From: Mesobacillus subterraneus
Lineage (GTDB): Bacteria > Bacillota > Bacilli > Bacillales > Cytobacillaceae
Assembly: GCF_003937825.1 (NCBI RefSeq)
Contig: NZ_RSFW01000007.1
Coordinates: forward strand, 62,001 to 126,000
Direction: 5' to 3'
DNA: 64,000 nucleotides
The translations under genes were made by a program, and so were the position numbers. The number at the start of each line of letters is the position of its first letter. Positions within the stretch are counted from its first letter, which is position 1. Of this stretch, positions 61,198 to 64,000 are shown piece after piece. Below the pieces are notes generated by a model. That model was not told the DNA's origin. It did no database searches and saw only the letters and a program-made list of their open reading frames with translations.

Positions 61198-61545
61198 TTA
61201 AATATTATTATTTTTCCATCCCATTTTAACAAGCCGAATTAAATATAAAATTAACATAAAAAATATAGCGATACGAAAGTAATTATCTAAACATGAGATA
61301 GAATAAACAAAGCTGAAAAGCGAGAATATATAAACCGGCAAAGCATTAAAAATAAAGGATAACCAATTTTTCGTTTTGTATGTCAATATTATTGAAATAA
61401 CTCCCCCAAACAAACTCACTAGTGCAAGAAGGGGCTGTAAATAGGTGTACTTTAGGGTGGGGAAAATAAAAACAACGTATGATAAAAAAATTAATGCCAT
61501 AACTGTCATTATAAATATTCTGACTGATGTATTCTTCATACTCAT
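61198..61545 (-). CDS. Small membrane protein, four TM helices
   Basis: 115 residues from ATG 61545 (a second ATG two codons later is possible). Four hydrophobic helices (FIMTVMALIFLSYVVFIF, LQPLLALVSLFGGVISIIL, FIFNALPVYIFSLFSFVYSI and YFRIAIFFMLILYLIRL) and a basic tail KMGWKNNN. No family recognised. Lies between two dispersed repeats. Confidence 0.65.
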   Translation of the reverse strand: MSMKNTSVRIFIMTVMALIFLSYVVFIFPTLKYTYLQPLLALVSLFGGVISIILTYKTKNWLSFIFNALPVYIFSLFSFVYSISCLDNYFRIAIFFMLILYLIRLVKMGWKNNNI

Positions 61546-61630
61546 CTTCTCTATCGCCCTCTAATTGCTCTTTCATTCATTTTAGCCTGAATTGTTATAA
61601 TTAGGAAGATGATATCCGCTCGACGCCGTA

Positions 61631-61700
61631 ACATGGGAACGGTTCTTGTGTTTTAGTAGCTCGGGCTACATGAAACAGTAGAACCGTCCCTCTGTTTTTT
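61631..61700 (+). repeat. Dispersed hairpin element, cluster copy 2
   Basis: ACATGGGAACGGTTCTTGTG ... CAGTAGAACCGTCCCTCTG then TTTTTT. Same centre TTTAGTAGCTCGGGCTAC as the other two copies in the cluster. Confidence 0.9.
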
Positions 61701-61815
61701 ACATACCTTTCTTTTTCCTGAGCAAGATAAAAAGAAAATGACTGGAGACCAGGGGGATTTAAAATGAGGTACCAGAACAGTTCCCTGTCTCCAGCCAGAA
61801 CTCAGGAGGAAAGTG

Positions 61816-61983
61816 ATGAGAGACGATAAAGAAAGAAATATGAACAGCGAGAATAGAAGTAAGGCTCAAAAAGAAGAGTTATTTGAGATGAGCGAAACGG
61901 GTTACGGGCTGGAATCGGTTGAGAAGGGTACTGATTTCGCGGAGGGAGATCGTGATACTTCTCCTAACTGTGGCGGGCTTTAG
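61816..61983 (+). CDS. Small acidic hydrophilic protein (55 aa)
   Basis: ATG 61816, four bases after AGGAGGAAAG. The product (MRDDKERNMNSENRSKAQKE, then LFEMSETGYGLESVEKGTDF, then AEGDRDTSPNCGGL) is highly charged and probably disordered, with one Cys near the end. Such short proteins are frequent in Bacillus but I do not recognise this one. It sits between two copies of the dispersed repeat. Confidence 0.55.
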   Translation: MRDDKERNMNSENRSKAQKEELFEMSETGYGLESVEKGTDFAEGDRDTSPNCGGL

Positions 61984-62035
61984 GGAGAAGGCAGAGCTGT
62001 TGTAAGGGGCTCAACTTTTAAAGAAGTGCAGGATA

Positions 62036-62106
62036 GCACAGAGGGATGGTTCTTGTGTTTTAGTAGCTCGGGCTATTTGAAACAGTAGAACCGTCCCTCT
62101 GTTTTT
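62036..62106 (+). repeat. Dispersed hairpin element, cluster copy 3
   Basis: CACAGAGGGATGGTTCTTG ... CAGTAGAACCGTCCCTCTG then TTTTT. The left arm has A in place of C (GGATGG), a change that keeps a G-U pair in RNA. Confidence 0.9.
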
Positions 62107-62169
62107 CCCCTCATAATATGGTAGAATGGCTTGCAAAGGTTTTTACTTTTTCATCAGGAGGGATCTGGA

Positions 62170-63147
62170 TTGAGAAATCTGCCTATCAATAAAAATGGAT
62201 TGAATGCTTCGGAGCTTGTTTTTGGCTGTATGGGGCTGGGGGGAAGCTGGGATCGTCAGCCGATTGAGCCGGAACATGTGAAGCAGGCTCATGAGGCTGT
62301 GGAAGCTGCGCTGGCATCTGGAATCAATATGTTTGACCATGCGGATATATATACAATGGGAAAAGCGGAGACGGTTTTTGGACAGGTTTTAAAGGAAAAG
62401 CCGGGGCTTCGTGAGGAGATCATCATCCAGTCGAAGTGCGGCATTCGTTTTGGAGATCAGGAGAGAGGCCTGCCAACACGGTACGATTTTTCAAAATCGT
62501 ATATTCTCGATAGTGTCGATGGTATTCTTTCAAGGCTTGGGATTGAGCACCTGGATATCCTGTTATTGCACCGTCCTGATCCTTTGATGGATCCAAGCGA
62601 GGTTGGGGAAGCATTCCATCAGCTTAAGGCTTCCGGCAAGGTGCGTTCGTTCGGGGTTTCGAATATGAGTGCAGGACAAATGCGTTTGCTGCAAAAGCAT
62701 ACGGACGAAAAGATCATCGTCAACCAACTAGAAATGAGCTTACATAAAATCGGCTGGCTCGATACGGGTGTGCATGTCAATCAGGAAGCGGCACGCCAAA
62801 ACGTCTTTCCGGAAGGAACGCTGGAGTATTGCCAGATGGAGAATATCCAGATTCAATCATGGGGATCACTGGCGAAAGGGCTCTATTCCGGGAAAAACAT
62901 TGAAAATGAAAGCGAAAGTGTCAAGAACACGGCAGCCCTTGTACAAAAGCTGGCTCAAGAGAAACAAACCACACCAGAAGCCATCGTTCTCGCGTGGCTG
63001 ATGAGGCATCCTGCGGGTATTCAGCCTGTCATCGGCACGGCAAATCCTGAACGGATCAAGGCAAGCGCCGATGCGGTCAATGTCACTCTGACTCGCGACG
63101 AATGGTATACATTGTACGTGAGCTCACGAGGTGTGAACCTGCCTTAA
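62170..63147 (+). CDS. Aldo/keto reductase (YdhF-like)
   Basis: TTG start 62170 with AGGAGGG eight bases upstream. 325 residues, TIM-barrel AKR: VFGCMGLGGSW near residue 16, MFDHADIYTMGKAE near 56 with catalytic Asp and Tyr, the Lys in IIQSKCGI, and LLLHRPDP near 137 with the His. The C-terminal cofactor loop PVIGTANPERIKASADA fits. It reduces carbonyl compounds with NADPH; the substrate is unknown. Closely resembles E. coli YdhF and its Bacillus homologues. A terminator follows. Confidence 0.9.
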   Translation: MRNLPINKNGLNASELVFGCMGLGGSWDRQPIEPEHVKQAHEAVEAALASGINMFDHADIYTMGKAETVFGQVLKEKPGLREEIIIQSKCGIRFGDQERGLPTRYDFSKSYILDSVDGILSRLGIEHLDILLLHRPDPLMDPSEVGEAFHQLKASGKVRSFGVSNMSAGQMRLLQKHTDEKIIVNQLEMSLHKIGWLDTGVHVNQEAARQNVFPEGTLEYCQMENIQIQSWGSLAKGLYSGKNIENESESVKNTAALVQKLAQEKQTTPEAIVLAWLMRHPAGIQPVIGTANPERIKASADAVNVTLTRDEWYTLYVSSRGVNLP

Positions 63148-63150
63148 TTT

Positions 63151-63187
63151 ACATGGGGACGTGTCCAGCGTCCCCATGTAATTTTTA
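63151..63187. terminator. Terminator between convergent AKR and VTT genes
   Basis: ACATGGGGACG pairs with CGTCCCCATGT over an 8-base loop, then TTTTT. The stem resembles the GGGGACG core of the dispersed family but is otherwise different. Confidence 0.8.
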
Positions 63188-63192
63188 CAGAC

Positions 63193-64000
63193 TTACAATC
63201 CCCGTTCTTTGCTTAAAATCTTCTTCGTTACAGCGGTAACCACAAAGAGAATAATGACAATAGATGAAAATCCCAACATCAATTGCCCTGCTGTTAAAGA
63301 AAGTTTCTCAGCCAGCACAACCGAATATGCGAGCAGTGTTGCCGTGAAGAATTTTGAGATTGCGGCAATCAGCAGGAACCTTTTTGGTGATACTCGCCCT
63401 ATTCCTGCTCCGACACAGATGATTTCGTCTGGGAGGATCGGAATGATAAATAGCAGGAACATGATTAGGGTTTCATTTTTAGAGACATATTGTTGGTATT
63501 TTTCCAGCTGCTCTTCCTTGATGAACTTGGAAATGAATTTTCTTCCCCCGTATCTGGCGGCGAAAAACATCGCTGAAATCCCAAGGAGTGTTCCTGGAAA
63601 AGCGATGGCTGCTGCAGCGGCGGGTCCGAAAACTGCGCTTGCGCCTGGTATGGTAACAGCTTCAGGGATTGGAAGGACGATTGGCTGTGCAAAACTGATG
63701 AAAAAGAAAATATATTTAGCTGTCTGCAAATGTTCTTTTAATAAACCTTCAAATCCATACACATCGGTAAAAACAACCACTTTTGTTACATAAAAGAGAG
63801 CCAGAACCAGAAGTAAAATCGCCCCTAAATATAACACGATCATCCGATTGATTTTCAAAAGGTTGTCCCGCCTCGTCATGATGAAAAACCCATCCATGAC
63901 TAAAACCATGAACAAAGTGCTTATAAAAATCCATTTGTAAATGGGAAGTACCGTGGGCAATAGAACAAATACAAAATATACAGACACGATGCTTAAAAAT
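63193..64000 (-). CDS. VTT-domain (TVP38/DedA-type) membrane protein, 5' end probably outside the window
   Basis: At least 264 residues; a GTG at 63987 could start it, but the frame is open to the window edge. Residues about 90-260 form the VTT domain: IPEAVTIPGASAVFGPAAAA, then IAFPGTLLGISAMFFAARYG, and LLFIIPILPDEIICVGAGIG with the acidic DE of the re-entrant loop. The N-terminal 80 residues are two or three extra helices. VTT proteins are linked to lipid scrambling or undecaprenyl-phosphate recycling; the variant here is not of the short DedA type. Confidence 0.82.
   Translation of the reverse strand, partial: FLSIVSVYFVFVLLPTVLPIYKWIFISTLFMVLVMDGFFIMTRRDNLLKINRMIVLYLGAILLLVLALFYVTKVVVFTDVYGFEGLLKEHLQTAKYIFFFISFAQPIVLPIPEAVTIPGASAVFGPAAAAAIAFPGTLLGISAMFFAARYGGRKFISKFIKEEQLEKYQQYVSKNETLIMFLLFIIPILPDEIICVGAGIGRVSPKRFLLIAAISKFFTATLLAYSVVLAEKLSLTAGQLMLGFSSIVIILFVVTAVTKKILSKERGL

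Noticed and set aside
61125-62106. Hairpin elements considered as riboswitches
   Set aside because: The same structure occurs at many unrelated genes, including 3' ends and convergent or divergent gaps, which does not fit ligand-controlled leaders.

Overview
The window reads as chromosomal DNA of a low-GC, Gram-positive spore-forming Bacillaceae (Bacillus, Mesobacillus, Cytobacillus or Neobacillus-like). Most starts carry strong GGAGG ribosome binding sites, TTG and GTG starts are common, and many proteins match Bacillus families (RelP/YwaC, Spx, RsbR, the MhqR regulon, YwrF, YczE, DUF896, DUF421, XRE-cupin regulators). The species cannot be fixed from the sequence alone. No rRNA, tRNA, CRISPR array, transposase or prophage structural gene was seen.

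Layout. 0-4 kb: a partial gene, a membrane protein, a ClC chloride channel with a DUF421 protein, and a NUDIX gene broken by two frameshifts; short flanking sequences are duplicated on both sides of the ClC-DUF421 pair. 4-7 kb: a foldase-like lipoprotein and an apparent tetR-spx-relP operon with three copies of a TGACAC/GTGTCA operator. 7-16 kb: AraC regulator, two MFS transporters, a PfkB sugar kinase, a large secreted M36 metalloprotease and a C-terminal scrap of a GH1 phospho-beta-glucosidase. 16-21 kb: thioredoxin-like protein, DUF896 protein, and a quinone/electrophile detoxification operon (DoxX, two glyoxalase-type dioxygenases, YwrF-type flavin reductase, MhqD-type hydrolase) preceded by two perfect MhqR-type operators. 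21-31 kb: housekeeping and stress genes (DUF2383, RsbR paralogue, MBL-fold hydrolase, cold-shock protein, RraB-like, YgjP-like, GNAT, CarD) and a divergent XRE-cupin / MFS / ornithine cyclodeaminase-like cluster.

31-45 kb is an accessory, AT-rich defence and conflict island. It has a Gabija-type pair (OLD-TOPRIM ATPase plus UvrD helicase) with a low-complexity Glu-Val insertion in the ATPase, a MazG-like gene killed by one nonsense codon, a small XRE regulator with a dsRBD-like partner, and a DUF262-DUF1524 (GmrSD-type) nuclease gene lying between two about 90 percent identical copies of a replication-type gene. It ends with an SseB protein, a secreted-type polymorphic toxin with a TNT-like C-terminus, and candidate immunity genes. 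45-64 kb returns to core functions: DUF805, chemoreceptor, YczE, CoA-disulfide reductase, secreted S8 protease, ABC transporter with divergent two-component system, a second ABC permease abutting a truncated ASCH gene, aldo/keto reductase and a VTT-domain membrane protein.

A striking feature is a dispersed hairpin family (arms GGGACGGTTCT / AGAACCGTCCC, tail CTCTGTTTTT) present in well over ten full, half or decayed copies between genes across the whole window. The complete asymmetric copies that can be oriented all point the same way. It sits at gene ends, where it can act as a terminator, and reaches into one pseudogene. Three copies fall within 1 kb near 61-62 kb.
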